From an uncultured Pelagibacteraceae bacterium (GTDB lineage: Bacteria; Pseudomonadota; Alphaproteobacteria; Pelagibacterales; Pelagibacteraceae): DNA of 64,000 nucleotides. This document shows, piece by piece, positions 9,703 to 20,642 of this stretch (within the stretch, counting starts at the first letter, position 1; each line of letters begins with the position of its first letter). The stretch is taken from positions 169,853 through 233,852 of the forward strand of contig CACJQI010000001.1 in NCBI GenBank assembly GCA_902595535.1. Direction: 5' to 3'. A program made the translations under genes and the position numbers. Under the pieces are notes generated by a model. That model saw only the letters and a list, made by a program, of their open reading frames with translations. It ran no database searches and was not told the DNA's origin.

Positions 9703-11619
9703 CTAATTTTTTACAACCTTTATAGAGTCTTTTGTAAATAAGATATCCAATATTTTTTTTGAGATTTGTGATGAGTTCAAACCTGCTAATTCATACATAT
9801 TTTTTGGAGTATCTTGATCAATAAAAGTATCCGGTAATGTCATTGATCGAAACTTTAATCCTATGTCAAAAACCCCTGTTTCAGCTAATAGGTTTTTAAC
9901 ATGAGAACCAAAACCACCAATTGACCCCTCTTCAATAGTAATTATAACTTCATGTTCACGAGCACACTTTAAAATAAGCTCTCGATCCAATGGTTTTGCA
10001 AACCTTGCGTCTACAATTGTTGTTGATACACCTTTGCTCTTTAGTTCCTCAGCTGCCAATTTACATTCTTCAAGTCTTGTTCCCAAACTTAAAATACAAG
10101 CTTGGTTACCCTCCTGAATAATTCTTCCTTTGCCTATATCTATTTTTTCCTCAATCGAAGGCAATTCAAGTCCAATACCACTTCCTCTTGGATATCTAAT
10201 TGCACAAGGTTTGTCATTTATATCTACTGATGTATTAATCATTTTTACTAATTCGGCTTCATCGCTTGCAGCCATTACGATAAAATTTGGTAGTGTTGAT
10301 AAATAAGTAATATCAAATGAACCTGCATGCGTAGATCCATCTGCTCCTACCAATCCTGCTCTATCTATTGCAAATCTTACTGGCAGACTTTGTATAGCCA
10401 CATCGTGAACGACTTGATCATAGGCTCTTTGTAAAAAAGTAGAGTAAATTGCAGCATAAGGCTTATACCCTTCGGTCGCTAAACCTGCAGAGAAAGTTAC
10501 AGCGTGCTGTTCTGCAATTCCAACATCAAACATTCTTTTTGGAAATTCTTTTCCAAAAATATCCATTCCAGTACCATTAGGCATCGCAGCTGTTATTCCA
10601 ACAATTTTACTATCTTTTTGAGCATGTTTTACTAACGTATTAGCAAATACTTTTGTATAAGCTGGAAGATTGCTAATACTTTTTATCTGTTCTCCTGTTT
10701 CAACATTAAATTTTGAAACACCATGATAATTATCCGTAGCTTTTTCTGCATAAGAATATCCTTTACCTTTTTGTGTTTTGATGTGTATCATTATTGGGCC
10801 TTCATGTTTTGAGTCTCTTGCATTTTTTAAAATTGGAATTAGATCATTTAAATCATGACCATCAATTGGACCTGCGTAATAAAAACCTAATGAGCTAAAT
10901 AAAGTACCGCCAGTAACTGCCGATCTTAAAAAATCCTCTGCTTTAGCAGCTTTTGTACTAAATCTCTTTGAAAATGCGGATGTAATAAGCTTAAATGTTT
11001 CTCGAAGACTAAAATAAATTTTTCCTGTAAATAATTTTGCCAAATAAGTCCTCATTGCACCCACTGGTTTAGCAATAGACATATCGTTATCATTTAAAAT
11101 AACAATCATTTTAGTTTTTGATGCTCCTGCATTATTCATAGCCTCATACGCCATACCTGCACTAATTGCGCCATCCCCAATTACAGCTATTACATTAGAG
11201 GTTTTGTTTGCTAATTTATTTGCTTCTGCAATTCCTAATGCAGAAGATATAGACGTTGAGCTATGTGCTGCACCAAATGGATCATACTCACTTTCTGATC
11301 TTTTTGTAAAACCTGATAATCCATCACCTTGTCTTAATGTTTTAATTTTTTTTTTTCTACCTGTTAAAATTTTATGTGGATAAGATTGATGACCAACATC
11401 CCATATTAATTTATCATTTGGAGTATCAAAAACATAATGAAGAGCAACTGTCAACTCAACAACACCTAAACCAGCGCCAAGATGTCCTCCAGTTATAGAA
11501 ACTGCACTGATCATTTCTTTTCTAACTTCATCAGAAACTTTTTGTAAATCTTTTTCTGGAATTTTTCTTAAATCAGATGGAAAATTAATATTATCTAAAA
11601 ATTTATAATTTTGTGTCAT
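9703..11619 (-). CDS. dxs: 1-Deoxy-D-xylulose-5-phosphate synthase
   Basis: This thiamine-diphosphate enzyme condenses pyruvate and glyceraldehyde 3-phosphate to DXP, the entry step of the MEP isoprenoid pathway. The 638-aa protein carries the TPP-binding [18 protein letters not shown] around residue 147 with NDNDMSI after it, [18 protein letters not shown] near residue 70, [18 protein letters not shown] in the transketolase-like middle domain, and [15 protein letters not shown] near residue 415. It overlaps ispA by 4 nt (ATGA type), so ispA and dxs are translationally coupled, as often in Alphaproteobacteria. Confidence 0.97.
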   Translation of the reverse strand: MTQNYKFLDNINFPSDLRKIPEKDLQKVSDEVRKEMISAVSITGGHLGAGLGVVELTVALHYVFDTPNDKLIWDVGHQSYPHKILTGRKKKIKTLRQGDGLSGFTKRSESEYDPFGAAHSSTSISSALGIAEANKLANKTSNVIAVIGDGAISAGMAYEAMNNAGASKTKMIVILNDNDMSIAKPVGAMRTYLAKLFTGKIYFSLRETFKLITSAFSKRFSTKAAKAEDFLRSAVTGGTLFSSLGFYYAGPIDGHDLNDLIPILKNARDSKHEGPIMIHIKTQKGKGYSYAEKATDNYHGVSKFNVETGEQIKSISNLPAYTKVFANTLVKHAQKDSKIVGITAAMPNGTGMDIFGKEFPKRMFDVGIAEQHAVTFSAGLATEGYKPYAAIYSTFLQRAYDQVVHDVAIQSLPVRFAIDRAGLVGADGSTHAGSFDITYLSTLPNFIVMAASDEAELVKMINTSVDINDKPCAIRYPRGSGIGLELPSIEEKIDIGKGRIIQEGNQACILSLGTRLEECKLAAEELKSKGVSTTIVDARFAKPLDRELILKCAREHEVIITIEEGSIGGFGSHVKNLLAETGVFDIGLKFRSMTLPDTFIDQDTPKNMYELAGLNSSQISKKILDILFTKDSIKVVKN

Positions 11620-12488
11620 CTATCTCTTTTTAAAATATATTCTAATGTACCTTTTATATTTTTTGATTTTGAACCATATTTTTTTAAAGTTCTATTAATA
11701 TCAATGATTATTCTATCACAATATTTTACTGCATTAGTATATCCAATTAAACTTATAAGTGTCGCTTTTCCTCTTTTTTGATCTTTTCCAGTTTGTTTTC
11801 CAGCTCTTTTGGAATTACCATGAAAATCTATCAAATCATCAGCTATTTGAAATAAAAGACCAATTTTAGAACCTAAATTTTCAAAGAATTTAATTTCTTG
11901 ATTATTTTTTTTTTTGATTATTGCTGGGGCAGCACAGCAGAAACTAAATAATTTTCCAGTTTTTTTAATCTCCATTTCAATAATTTTTTTTTTAGACACT
12001 TTTCTTTTTTCGTAACTAAGATCCAAGTATTGACCGCCAGCTATCCCTAAATGACCAGAACACTCTGATAATTTTTTTATTAGTTCAATTTTGATTTTAT
12101 TGCTAATCTTTAATTTGGGGCTTGTTAAAATTTCACATGCCATTGTTTGTAGAGAATTTCCAGCTAATATTGCTGTAGATTCTCCAAATTTAATATGGGT
12201 TGATGGTTTTCCTCTTCTAATTTTATCATCATCCATGCATGGTAAATCATCATGAATAAGAGTATATGCATGAATACATTCAACCGCTGCTCCAATTGCT
12301 ATTAATGTTTTGTAATTAATAGACATCATTGAGCCAATATCGATTAAAATTTTAGATCTAATCTTTTTTCCCCCGGGAAATAAACCATACTTCATAGCTA
12401 GAATTAATTTAGAATTGCTCTGTTTATTAAGAAAATCTTTTAAAAAAATGTTTGTGTCTTTTGCAATCTTATTAAATTGATTCTTCAT
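11616..12488 (-). CDS. ispA: Farnesyl diphosphate synthase (short-chain prenyl transferase)
   Basis: This enzyme builds FPP from DMAPP and IPP and feeds the long-chain synthase at 6948 and undecaprenyl synthesis. The 290-aa protein has GGKKIRSKI near residue 39, the bacterial-type first motif [15 protein letters not shown] (DDxxxxD at about 80-86) and the second motif QIADDLIDF near residue 218. The two extra residues in the first motif are typical of bacterial short-chain FPP/GGPP synthases. It lies between xseB and dxs with 4-nt overlaps on both sides, the common xseB-ispA-dxs operon. Confidence 0.94.
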   Translation of the reverse strand: MKNQFNKIAKDTNIFLKDFLNKQSNSKLILAMKYGLFPGGKKIRSKILIDIGSMMSINYKTLIAIGAAVECIHAYTLIHDDLPCMDDDKIRRGKPSTHIKFGESTAILAGNSLQTMACEILTSPKLKISNKIKIELIKKLSECSGHLGIAGGQYLDLSYEKRKVSKKKIIEMEIKKTGKLFSFCCAAPAIIKKKNNQEIKFFENLGSKIGLLFQIADDLIDFHGNSKRAGKQTGKDQKRGKATLISLIGYTNAVKYCDRIIIDINRTLKKYGSKSKNIKGTLEYILKRDR

Positions 12489-12721
12489 TTTTTTTTAATA
12501 ATTTCTTTAACTTTTTTATTTGTTTTCTCACTTATTGATTTAAAGTTTTTATTAAATTCTTTTTCAATAATCTTATTTAATTTTAATAGTTTTTGATAGC
12601 TTTCAATAGAATTGTCTAGATCTTTTTCATTTTCTAAAGATTCTATTATTTGATTTGCTTGATCTGTTAGCTCCTCAATTGAGCTTGAGATATTATCATG
12701 TGGCAAATTTTTATCTTTCAT
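12485..12721 (-). CDS. xseB: Exodeoxyribonuclease VII small subunit
   Basis: The 78-aa protein is predicted to form the small subunit of exonuclease VII, a single-strand DNA exonuclease, with XseA (not in this window). The central SIEELTDQANQIIESLEN followed by the helix DLDNSIESYQKLLKLN fits the family's two-helix pattern (usual length about 70-85 aa). Position upstream of ispA-dxs is the conserved arrangement in Proteobacteria and supports the call. The C-terminus is lysine-rich. Confidence 0.85.
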   Translation of the reverse strand: MKDKNLPHDNISSSIEELTDQANQIIESLENEKDLDNSIESYQKLLKLNKIIEKEFNKNFKSISEKTNKKVKEIIKKK

Positions 12722-12738
12722 ATAATAATTATTAATAC

Positions 12739-13671
12739 ATGAAAACTATTCAATCAAATATCAAAAAAGCAAAAAAATATTTAGATAATGACGATTGCAT
12801 AGCTATACCAACCGAAACAGTATATGGATTAGCAGGAAATGCATATTCAAACAAAGCAGTAAAAAAAATATTTAAGCTTAAAAAAAGACCACCTAATAAC
12901 CCCTTAATTGTTCATTATTACAATATTAATAAACTTAAAAAAGATTGTAATATTAATGATAATTTTAAAAAGCTTTATAAGAAATTTTCCCCTGGACCAA
13001 TAACCTATGTACTTAGTCTAAAAAAAAATTGTAAAATTTCTAAATTTGTAACCAACAATCAAAAAAGTCTTGCTGTCCGATTTCCTAAACATCCTCTATT
13101 TATAAAATTGCTTAAAAATTTAGATTATCCACTGGCTGCTCCAAGTGCAAATATATCAACAAAATTAAGTTCGGTTCAAGCTTCTGATGTTAAGGAGGAA
13201 TTCGGATCAAAGGTTAAATATGTATTAAACGGAGGTAAATGCAATATAGGTGTTGAATCAACTATCATTAATCTTACAAATAGACCAACATTGTTAAGGT
13301 TTGGAGGTCTTGAATTATCTAAAATAGAAAGAATATTAAAGAAAAAGATTTCAATTAATATTAATTCAAAAAAAAAAATTGCACCTGGTCAATTTCCATT
13401 ACATTACTCTCCTGGAGTGCCATTGAGAGTAAATGTTAAAAAATCTAGATCAAATGAGGCCTTTGTTTTGATTAAGAAAAGAAATATTAATTTTAAAAAT
13501 TATTATTATTTAAGTAAAAAGAAAAATCTTAAAGAGGCTGCTAAAAATTTATATTCCATATTAAGAAAAATTAAAAAAGATGGTTATAAAATGATTGCAG
13601 TAGAAAAAATTCCAAATATTGGTATCGGCAAAACAATAAATGATAGATTATATAGAGCTTCTAAATACTAA
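12739..13671 (+). CDS. tsaC: Threonylcarbamoyl-AMP synthase (Sua5 type)
   Basis: This enzyme makes threonylcarbamoyl-AMP from threonine, bicarbonate and ATP for the universal t6A37 modification of ANN-decoding tRNAs. The 310-aa protein is of the longer Sua5 type. The YrdC domain (about residues 1-200) shows PTETVYGLAGNA near residue 24, KLKKRPPNNPLIVHY near residue 46, SLAVRFPKHP and PLAAPSANIS near residue 132. A C-terminal Sua5 domain with APGQFPLHYSPGVPL around residue 215 follows. The next gene, an ABC ATPase, begins immediately after its stop. Confidence 0.95.
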   Translation: MKTIQSNIKKAKKYLDNDDCIAIPTETVYGLAGNAYSNKAVKKIFKLKKRPPNNPLIVHYYNINKLKKDCNINDNFKKLYKKFSPGPITYVLSLKKNCKISKFVTNNQKSLAVRFPKHPLFIKLLKNLDYPLAAPSANISTKLSSVQASDVKEEFGSKVKYVLNGGKCNIGVESTIINLTNRPTLLRFGGLELSKIERILKKKISININSKKKIAPGQFPLHYSPGVPLRVNVKKSRSNEAFVLIKKRNINFKNYYYLSKKKNLKEAAKNLYSILRKIKKDGYKMIAVEKIPNIGIGKTINDRLYRASKY

Positions 13672-14409
13672 ATGAAAAATTCAATTGAAGTAATTAATCT
13701 GTCCAAATCATATAAATTAAAACAAGCTGTAAATAGTATAAATTTTAAAATAAATGAAAATGAAATTGTTGGTTTACTGGGTCCAAATGGTAGCGGTAAA
13801 ACTACCACAATTGGAATGATACTTGGTTTATTAAAACCAACTAATGGAAAAGTATTAATCAATGGAATGAATATTGAAAAAAATAAAATTTCACTACTCC
13901 ATAAAATGAATTTTATTTCTCCATATATTGAATTACCAAAAAAACTTAAAGTTAAGCAAAATTTAATTGTTTATGGAAAATTATATAATATCAAAAATTT
14001 AAATCAGCAAATTGACTATCTATCTGATAAACTAAGATTAAATCAATTACTAGATAAAGTTACAGGAGAACTTTCTTCAGGTCAAAAAAATAGAGTTAGC
14101 TTAGCAAAAGCATTAATTAACGATCCTACAATACTTTTACTAGATGAGCCTACAGCATCTTTAGATCCTGAAACTGGTGATTTTATAAGAACGTTTTTAG
14201 AAAATTATAAAAAAGAAAAAAAAATAGCAGTATTGTTAGCTTCACATAATATGGATGAAGTTAAAAGACTTTGTAGTTCAGTGTTAATGATGAAAGATGG
14301 TGATATTATTGATAGAGGTGCTCCAGATGATTTAATTAAAAAACATGGAAGAAAAAACCTTGAAGAAGTGTTTTTAGAGCTTGTGAGAAATACAAATGAA
14401 CTTGACTAG
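13672..14409 (+). CDS. ABC transporter ATP-binding protein
   Basis: This is the ATPase of an ABC-2 type exporter. The 245-aa protein has Walker A GPNGSGKTT near residue 36, the signature motif LSSGQKNRVSLAKAL near residue 134, Walker B ILLLDEPTASLDP near residue 154 and the switch histidine in LLASHNMDE. It overlaps the permease gene by 14 nt, so the two form one transporter. The class (CcmA/NodI/drug-exporter-like) does not define the substrate. Its start directly abuts the Sua5 stop. Confidence 0.92.
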   Translation: MKNSIEVINLSKSYKLKQAVNSINFKINENEIVGLLGPNGSGKTTTIGMILGLLKPTNGKVLINGMNIEKNKISLLHKMNFISPYIELPKKLKVKQNLIVYGKLYNIKNLNQQIDYLSDKLRLNQLLDKVTGELSSGQKNRVSLAKALINDPTILLLDEPTASLDPETGDFIRTFLENYKKEKKIAVLLASHNMDEVKRLCSSVLMMKDGDIIDRGAPDDLIKKHGRKNLEEVFLELVRNTNELD

Positions 14410-15187
14410 AATTTATGGTCTTTTTTTAAGACACTTTTATTTAATCTCAAGATCGTTTCCTAGAATATTAGATTTAATTTATTGGCCATCTATTCAAATT
14501 ACTTTATGGGGTTTTATTTCAAATTTTTTTGCAGAGCATAGCACCTACTATAACGGTGCAGTTGGTGTGATACTTTCATGTGCTATTCTTTATGACTTTT
14601 TATTTAGGACTAGCATAGGTTTTAACATGTTATTTTTAGAGGAAATATGGAGTAGAAATTTTACAAATCTTTTTATTGCTCCGATGAAGATTAGTGAAAT
14701 TATTACATCGTTAGTTATCACGGCATTAATTAGAGCTTTAATAGGTTTGGTTCCTGCAATATTACTGACTTCTCCTTTATTTGGAATTTCTTTATTGGAC
14801 TTAGGTCTGCCATTAGCTTTTCTTTTTTTAAGTTTATATATTTTTGGAATTACACTTGGATTATTTGTCTCAGCAGGATTGTTAAGATTTGGACCATCAT
14901 TTGAAAATATTGCATGGTCTACTATGTTCTTATTAGCTCCTTTCGGATGTATATATTATCCTGTTGAAACACTACCAGAAATTTTTCAATCAATAGCTTA
15001 TGCCCTTCCACTAGTTTATATATTTGAGGAAGCTAGAAATATTCTTGTTAATCAATTAGTGAATTATGAGAACATTGTGCAAGCACTTTGTTTAAATACC
15101 TTATATCTAATTGTAGCTATATCATTATTTTATTATTCTTTTGATAAAGCCAGAGATAAAGGTACACTAATTAATATCGGAGAATAA
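14396..15187 (+). CDS. ABC-2 type transporter permease
   Basis: This is an integral inner-membrane permease of 263 aa with about six hydrophobic segments. LGLFVSAGLLRFGPSFENIA and the following FGCIYYPVETLPEIFQSIAY are typical of the ABC2_membrane family C-terminal half. It is paired with the ATPase gene at 13672 through a 14-nt overlap. The substrate is unknown; exporters of this class move drugs, polysaccharides or lipids. No periplasmic or outer-membrane partner is encoded beside it. Confidence 0.9.
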   Translation: MNLTRIYGLFLRHFYLISRSFPRILDLIYWPSIQITLWGFISNFFAEHSTYYNGAVGVILSCAILYDFLFRTSIGFNMLFLEEIWSRNFTNLFIAPMKISEIITSLVITALIRALIGLVPAILLTSPLFGISLLDLGLPLAFLFLSLYIFGITLGLFVSAGLLRFGPSFENIAWSTMFLLAPFGCIYYPVETLPEIFQSIAYALPLVYIFEEARNILVNQLVNYENIVQALCLNTLYLIVAISLFYYSFDKARDKGTLINIGE

Positions 15188-15192
15188 ATAAT

Positions 15193-15269
15193 TGGTGCGC
15201 CTGCTAGGAGTCGAACCCAGAACCTCCTGATCCGAAGTCAGGCGCTCTATCCAGTTGAGCTACAAGCGC
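15193..15269 (-). tRNA. tRNA-Arg (anticodon TCG)
   Basis: On the minus strand a complete cloverleaf can be drawn. The acceptor stem GCGCTTG pairs with CAGGCGC, the discriminator is A and CCA is encoded. The D-loop segment is GCTCAACTGGATAGAGC, the anticodon arm CCTGA-CTTCGGA-TCAGG and the T-arm begins with GGTTCGA. The 7-nt anticodon loop CTTCGGA gives anticodon TCG, reading CGA and probably other CGN codons after modification. It lies alone between the permease and rluD genes on the opposite strand. Length is 77 nt including CCA. Confidence 0.95.
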
Positions 15270-15292
15270 ATATAGTATTAATATTACATTTT

Positions 15293-16270
15293 ATGGAAAA
15301 AAACATTAATTTTATTGTTGAAGAAAGTGAGAACAATCTCAGGGTTGATGTAATAATAAATAAACGCGAAGAGTTAATTAGTAGAACTAGAATTAAAAAC
15401 TTAATTCTAAAAAACAAACTAAAGTTAAATAATAAAATTATAAAAAGCCCCTCAAAAAAAGTTATCACTGGTGATAAATTAAGTCTTAATATTCCAGAAC
15501 CTGAAGAAGCTTATCTAAAGCCTTATGAATTTCAATTAGATATAATTTATGAAGATGAAGATTTATTAGTAATTAATAAACCTGCCGGAATAATTATGCA
15601 TCCTGGAGCTGGAAATTATGACAAAACAATTGTCAATGCATTAATGAATTATGGTAAAGACTCACTTTCAAATATTGGTGACAAACTTAGACCCGGCATA
15701 GTTCATAGAATAGATAAAAATACATCTGGATTAGTTGTTGTTGCAAAAAATAATAAAACACATGAAAGTTTATCTAAGCAATTTAGTGACCATTCTATAA
15801 CAAGAGTTTATCAACTTTTAATTTGGGGAAAACTTAGACCTTCTTATGGTAAAATAGATACTTTCATAACTAGAAGCTCAAAAAATAGACAATTGATGGA
15901 AGTTAGTCGTTCCAAGGGAAAGCGTGCAATAACAAATTATAAAACTATAGAAATCTTTGAAAATAATAAAACACCAACATTAAGTTTAATTGAATGTAAA
16001 TTAGAAACTGGAAGAACTCATCAAATACGTGTTCACATGACTCATATGGGAAATAGCATAGTAGGAGATGACAAATATAAAAAAAGATATAAAAAGTTAA
16101 AAAATGTTGATACTGGATTAGAAAATTTAATTTCTAAATTGAAAAGACAGTTCTTGCATGCAAAAACACTAGGATTTATTCATCCTAAAACAAATGAAGA
16201 AATGATTTTTTCCTCAAATTTGCCAAAAGACCTAAATAATTTATTAAAAATGCTTAAAAATACTGGCTAA
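15293..16270 (+). CDS. rluD: 23S rRNA pseudouridine synthase D
   Basis: This enzyme converts uridines in helix 69 of 23S rRNA (1911/1915/1917 in E. coli numbering) to pseudouridine. The 325-aa protein has an N-terminal S4-like RNA-binding domain (RVDVIINKREELISRTRIKN, residues 16-35) followed by the RluA-family catalytic domain with INKPAGIIMHPG near residue 95, the catalytic Asp in VHRIDKNTSGLVVVAK near residue 140, and RTHQIRVHMTHMG near residue 240. It precedes rpoH on the same strand, as in many Alphaproteobacteria. Confidence 0.93.
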   Translation: MEKNINFIVEESENNLRVDVIINKREELISRTRIKNLILKNKLKLNNKIIKSPSKKVITGDKLSLNIPEPEEAYLKPYEFQLDIIYEDEDLLVINKPAGIIMHPGAGNYDKTIVNALMNYGKDSLSNIGDKLRPGIVHRIDKNTSGLVVVAKNNKTHESLSKQFSDHSITRVYQLLIWGKLRPSYGKIDTFITRSSKNRQLMEVSRSKGKRAITNYKTIEIFENNKTPTLSLIECKLETGRTHQIRVHMTHMGNSIVGDDKYKKRYKKLKNVDTGLENLISKLKRQFLHAKTLGFIHPKTNEEMIFSSNLPKDLNNLLKMLKNTG

Positions 16271-16314
16271 TAAATCATTGAAAAATTATTATACTTAATT
16301 AAATAAATACAGCC

Positions 16315-17208
16315 ATGAGCACAACATATAACAATAACCTGCCAGCACTTACTAACGAAGGAGGGCTTTCAGCATATTTGGAACAAATTAAAAAATTTCC
16401 TATGCTTGCAGCTGAAGAAGAATATATGTTGGCAAAAAATTGGAAAACAACTGGAAATGTTAAAGCCGCAGAAAAATTAGTTACAAGCCATTTAAGATTA
16501 GTTGCAAAAATTGCAATGGGATACAAAGGATATGGTTTACCTGTAAATGAAATGATATCTGAGGGGAATGTTGGTCTTATGCAAGCAGTAAAAAAATTTG
16601 AACCAGAAAAAGGTTTTAGACTTGCAACTTATGCAATGTGGTGGATCAAAGCTTCTATACAAGAATATATTTTAAGATCATGGAGTTTAGTAAAAATTGG
16701 GACAACTACAGCACAAAAAAAGTTATTTTTTAATTTAAAAAAAATTAAAAATCAAATTGCACCTCAAACTGAGGGTGATTTAAGAAGTGAACAAGTAAAC
16801 GAAATAGCTAATAAACTAGATGTGAGTAAAGAAGAAGTTGTTTCAATGAATAGAAGACTTTCTGGAAAAGAGTTTTCTTTAAATGCTCAAGTTGGTGAGG
16901 ATGGAGATGAATGGCAAGATTGGTTGGTAGATAAAGAATTAGACCATGATTTAAAATTTGCACATCAAGAAGAAATGGAGCAGAGAAAAGATTTATTAAA
17001 AAGTTCGATTAAAGTATTAAATGATAGAGAAAGAGAAATTTTGTACTCAAGAAGACTTAATGATGATCCTATGACATTAGAGGATTTAAGTAAAAAATAC
17101 AAAATTAGTAGAGAAAGAGTTCGTCAAATAGAAAATAAAGCATTTGAAAAATTACAAAAACATATGCTTCTTTTAGCTAAATCTAAAAATCTATTACCAG
17201 TTAACTAA
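16315..17208 (+). CDS. rpoH: RNA polymerase heat-shock sigma factor (sigma-32)
   Basis: This alternative sigma factor directs transcription of heat-shock genes. The 297-aa protein has the RpoH layout. Region 1.2 is [20 protein letters not shown] near residue 20. Region 2 includes [20 protein letters not shown] and the diagnostic RpoH-box-like stretch [20 protein letters not shown] (residues 105-124). Region 4 contains the helix-turn-helix [19 protein letters not shown]. It converges with purA with a 4-nt overlap of stops, so no independent terminator fits between them. Confidence 0.96.
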   Translation: MSTTYNNNLPALTNEGGLSAYLEQIKKFPMLAAEEEYMLAKNWKTTGNVKAAEKLVTSHLRLVAKIAMGYKGYGLPVNEMISEGNVGLMQAVKKFEPEKGFRLATYAMWWIKASIQEYILRSWSLVKIGTTTAQKKLFFNLKKIKNQIAPQTEGDLRSEQVNEIANKLDVSKEEVVSMNRRLSGKEFSLNAQVGEDGDEWQDWLVDKELDHDLKFAHQEEMEQRKDLLKSSIKVLNDREREILYSRRLNDDPMTLEDLSKKYKISRERVRQIENKAFEKLQKHMLLLAKSKNLLPVN

Positions 17209-18497
17209 ATATCAAAAGGATTCTCTACCAATATAGTATCATCTCGTTCTGGACTAGTAGAAATGCTTGATATTTTTGCGCCAATAAAATCTTCTATGGC
17301 ATAAATATAATTTTTTGCATTTTCTGGTAATGCGTCCATATTCTTAATTCCATTAGTTGAAGTTTTCCATCCTGGAAATGTTTTATAAACAGGTTCTATT
17401 TTTAATTGATCCTCAACCGCAGCAGGTAAATAGTCAATTTTTTTTCCATCAAGTACGTACTCAACACACATTTTAATTTCATCTAATTCGTCAAGAACAT
17501 CTAATTTTGTTAGTGCTATTCCATCAATACCAGAAACTTTTATTGTTTGTCTGACAAGTACTCCATCGAACCAACCACATCTTCTTTTTCTACTAGTAAC
17601 AGTTCCAAACTCTTTTCCACGTGTTCCCAATAATTCTCCAATATCATCTATTAATTCCGTAGGAAATGGACCTTCTCCAACTCTTGTTGTATAAGCTTTT
17701 GTAATTCCTAAAACATAATTTATTGAGTTTGGGCCGCATCCTGTTCCTGTTGCAGCACTTGAAGCAACTGTATTTGAAGATGTAACATAAGGATAAGTCC
17801 CATGATCTACATCAAGTAAAATTCCTTGAGCTCCTTCAAATAAAATTTTTTTTTTTAATTTTTTAAATTCATCGATTTTAAGCCATACTGGTTGTGAATA
17901 TTGTAATATTTGAGGTGCGATTTTAAGTAAATCAGATTTTAATTGCTCTTTTTCAAAAATTTTTTTTCCTAGACCTTTTCTAATGGCATTATGATGAATT
18001 AGCACAGACCCTAGTCTTTGATCTAAATTTTTTTCTGATCTTAAATCCATAACTCTAATAGATCTTCTGCCTATTTTATCTTCATAAGCTGGTCCAATTC
18101 CTCTTCTAGTAGTTCCAATCTTACCTTTACCAGCAGCATCTTCTCTAATTTCATCCATTTCTCTATGAAATGGTAAAATCAAGTTTGCAGCTTCAGAGAT
18201 TATAAAATTATCAGTTGTAACATTAACCCCTTTTAATTTTATTTCTTCTATCTCCTCAAGTAATGACCAAGGATCAACTACTACTCCATTCCCAATAATT
18301 GAAACTTTATCTTTTCTTACTATCCCTGATGGTAATAATCTTAACTTGTAAGTCACACCATCAATTACCAACGTGTGACCAGCATTATGTCCTCCTTGAA
18401 ATCTAATTACAACATCTGCTTGCTCAGAAAGCCAATCAACAATTTTTCCTTTTCCCTCATCTCCCCATTGAGAGCCAACTACAACTATATTTTTCAT
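17205..18497 (-). CDS. purA: Adenylosuccinate synthetase
   Basis: This enzyme joins IMP and aspartate with GTP to form adenylosuccinate, the first committed step to AMP. At 430 aa it is standard length. Signatures are [19 protein letters not shown] near residue 8, the catalytic Asp region and [10 protein letters not shown] near residue 35, [17 protein letters not shown] near residue 134, and [17 protein letters not shown] near residue 330. The start codon overlaps the thiD stop by one base, placing it downstream of glmM-thiD in a long minus-strand run. Confidence 0.97.
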   Translation of the reverse strand: MKNIVVVGSQWGDEGKGKIVDWLSEQADVVIRFQGGHNAGHTLVIDGVTYKLRLLPSGIVRKDKVSIIGNGVVVDPWSLLEEIEEIKLKGVNVTTDNFIISEAANLILPFHREMDEIREDAAGKGKIGTTRRGIGPAYEDKIGRRSIRVMDLRSEKNLDQRLGSVLIHHNAIRKGLGKKIFEKEQLKSDLLKIAPQILQYSQPVWLKIDEFKKLKKKILFEGAQGILLDVDHGTYPYVTSSNTVASSAATGTGCGPNSINYVLGITKAYTTRVGEGPFPTELIDDIGELLGTRGKEFGTVTSRKRRCGWFDGVLVRQTIKVSGIDGIALTKLDVLDELDEIKMCVEYVLDGKKIDYLPAAVEDQLKIEPVYKTFPGWKTSTNGIKNMDALPENAKNYIYAIEDFIGAKISSISTSPERDDTILVENPFDI

Positions 18498-19309
18498 TAT
18501 CTAAATTTTTTATTTATACTAATTGTATTAATATGATTAATTGGACCATGTCCTTTTCCAAAATTTGGGTTAGTTTTTATGGCAGAATTTACATACTTAA
18601 TTCCAAGCTCACAAGATTTCTTTATTGGTTTTCCACATGATAAAAAAGTAGTTATTGCACTAGATAAAGTACAACCTGTACCATGTGTATTCTTAGTTTT
18701 ATATCTAATACTGTTAAATATTTTAATTTCAAACTTATTAACAAATATGTCTAGAACAAATTTATGATCTAAATGTCCTCCTTTAATAAGAACATTTTTA
18801 GCACCAGACTCTATTAGTTTATTTGCAGCAAAAATCATATCTTCTTTTGTTTTTATTTTTGTTTTTGTTAAAATTTCTGCCTCTGGGATATTTGGTGTAA
18901 TCAAAAATACTCTATTAATTAATTTTGACTTAAGTGATTTAATTGCTTTTTCATCTATTAATTTGGTGCCGCCTTTAGCTACCATCACAGGGTCAAGCAC
19001 AATTTTTTTTATTTTTATATTCTTAATAGATTTAAAAACTGTATCTATTACTTTAGTCGAATGTAACATGCCAATTTTAATTGCATCAGGCTTTATATCT
19101 CTTGAGCTAAACATTATCTGATTTGATATTTCCTTGGGCTCAATAGCAACTATTGATTTTACACCTGTGGTATTTTGAGCTGTGACTGCTGTAATTGCAG
19201 TCATTGCATAAGACCCCAGCGCTGTGACTGTTTTTATATCTGCTTGTATACCTGCTCCACCAGATGAGTCCGAACCTGCTATAATCAATACTTTAGATTT
19301 AGTTTTCAA
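18497..19309 (-). CDS. thiD: Hydroxymethylpyrimidine (phosphate) kinase
   Basis: This ribokinase-family enzyme phosphorylates HMP and HMP-P to HMP-PP for thiamine synthesis. The 270-aa protein has the N-terminal [19 protein letters not shown] (residues 9-27), IKIGMLHST near residue 76, [10 protein letters not shown] near residue 106 and the anion-hole/catalytic motif [14 protein letters not shown] near residue 208. With thiE at 38260 it can make thiamine phosphate from a supplied pyrimidine. No thiC is seen in this window, in line with the known need of SAR11 cells for an external HMP-type precursor. Confidence 0.95.
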   Translation of the reverse strand: MKTKSKVLIIAGSDSSGGAGIQADIKTVTALGSYAMTAITAVTAQNTTGVKSIVAIEPKEISNQIMFSSRDIKPDAIKIGMLHSTKVIDTVFKSIKNIKIKKIVLDPVMVAKGGTKLIDEKAIKSLKSKLINRVFLITPNIPEAEILTKTKIKTKEDMIFAANKLIESGAKNVLIKGGHLDHKFVLDIFVNKFEIKIFNSIRYKTKNTHGTGCTLSSAITTFLSCGKPIKKSCELGIKYVNSAIKTNPNFGKGHGPINHINTISINKKFR

Positions 19310-19310
19310 T

Positions 19311-20642
19311 TTACTTAATTTTTTTTGAGATTAAATCTACACATTTTTTTAAGAGTTCTTTATTTTCGCTTTCGCACATCACTCTTATTTTAGACTCTGT
19401 ACCTGATTTTCTAACCAATATTCTTCCCTGACCCTTAATTAATTTTTCTACAATTTTTATAGATTTTTTTGTATCTGGATGATTTATTATATCTTTATCT
19501 TTAACTTCTATATTTTCTAAAATTTGTGGTGTCTTTTTGAATTTATTAAAGTAAGTGCTTGCTTTTTTCCCTTTTCTAATTGCAAACAATGCTTCTAATG
19601 CAACAAGTAATCCATCTCCTGTTGTTGCAAACTTTCCTAAAATAATATGACCAGATTGTTCACCGCCTAAATTAAAGTTATTTTTTTGCATTTTTTCTTT
19701 GACGTATCTATCACCTACATTTGCTCTAATAAATCTTATTTTTTTGGCTTTAAAAAATTTTTCCAATCCATAATTTGACATTAAAGTTCCAACTACACCA
19801 CCTTTTAACATTTTTTTTGATTTCCATCTTAATGCTAAAGCTGCAATTATTTGATCACCATCAATAATATTACCTTTTTCATCACACATAATTATTCTAT
19901 CAGCGTCGCCATCTAAAGAAATTCCTAAATGTGCTTTATTTTTTATTACAGCAGACTTGATCTTATTAGGATAAGTTGAGCCACATCTTTTATTTATGTT
20001 AAGTCCATTTGGTTTTACACCAATTGTAATTACTTTTGCACCTAATGATTTTAATAATTCAGGGCCAGCTTTATATCCCGCACCATTTGCACAATCAATG
20101 ACAATTCTTAAACCTCTTAGATTAAACTCTTTCGTAAAATTTTTTTTTAAAATTCTTAAATAATCTTTTGTTCCAGTTTCTAATCTTTTTACTCTTCCTA
20201 ATTTTTTAGGCTGAGACAAATGGATTGAAATTTTTTTATCAATCAAGTTCTCTATTTTTTTTTCAATTTTATCAGACAATTTCATACCGTCAGGACCAAA
20301 TAGTTTTAATCCATTATCTTGATGTGGATTATGTGATGCTGTAATCATAATTCCCATATTTGCCTTCATTGATTTCGTCAACATAGCCAATCCATTTGTT
20401 GGCAAGGGTCCTAGCGTATAAACATGCATACCTGAAGATGTTAAACCCGAAACTAGCGCAGGTTCTAAAGTATAACCAGAAAGTCTCGTATCTTTGGCAA
20501 TTATTGCTGTTTGTTTGATTTTTTTTTGTGATCTAAAGTAAGTTCCTGATGCTAGGCCAAATTTAAAAAACATATCACCATTAATATTTTTACTATTAAC
20601 TGGACCTCTAATTCCATCAGTTCCAAAATATTTTTTTACCAT
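19311..20642 (-). CDS. glmM: Phosphoglucosamine mutase
   Basis: This enzyme interconverts glucosamine-6-P and glucosamine-1-P, supplying UDP-GlcNAc for peptidoglycan and lipid A and, in this genome, probably also for the amino-sugar genes at 53,800-55,800. The 443-aa protein starts FGTDGIRGPVN, has the phosphoserine loop ITASHNPHQDNGLK near residue 99, the metal-binding loop SLDGDADRIIMCDE near residue 240, GGEQSGHIILG near residue 326 and the sugar-phosphate loop RILVRKSGTESKIRVM near the C-terminus. It overlaps folP by one base; folP-glmM is the classical bacterial order. Confidence 0.96.
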   Translation of the reverse strand: MVKKYFGTDGIRGPVNSKNINGDMFFKFGLASGTYFRSQKKIKQTAIIAKDTRLSGYTLEPALVSGLTSSGMHVYTLGPLPTNGLAMLTKSMKANMGIMITASHNPHQDNGLKLFGPDGMKLSDKIEKKIENLIDKKISIHLSQPKKLGRVKRLETGTKDYLRILKKNFTKEFNLRGLRIVIDCANGAGYKAGPELLKSLGAKVITIGVKPNGLNINKRCGSTYPNKIKSAVIKNKAHLGISLDGDADRIIMCDEKGNIIDGDQIIAALALRWKSKKMLKGGVVGTLMSNYGLEKFFKAKKIRFIRANVGDRYVKEKMQKNNFNLGGEQSGHIILGKFATTGDGLLVALEALFAIRKGKKASTYFNKFKKTPQILENIEVKDKDIINHPDTKKSIKIVEKLIKGQGRILVRKSGTESKIRVMCESENKELLKKCVDLISKKIK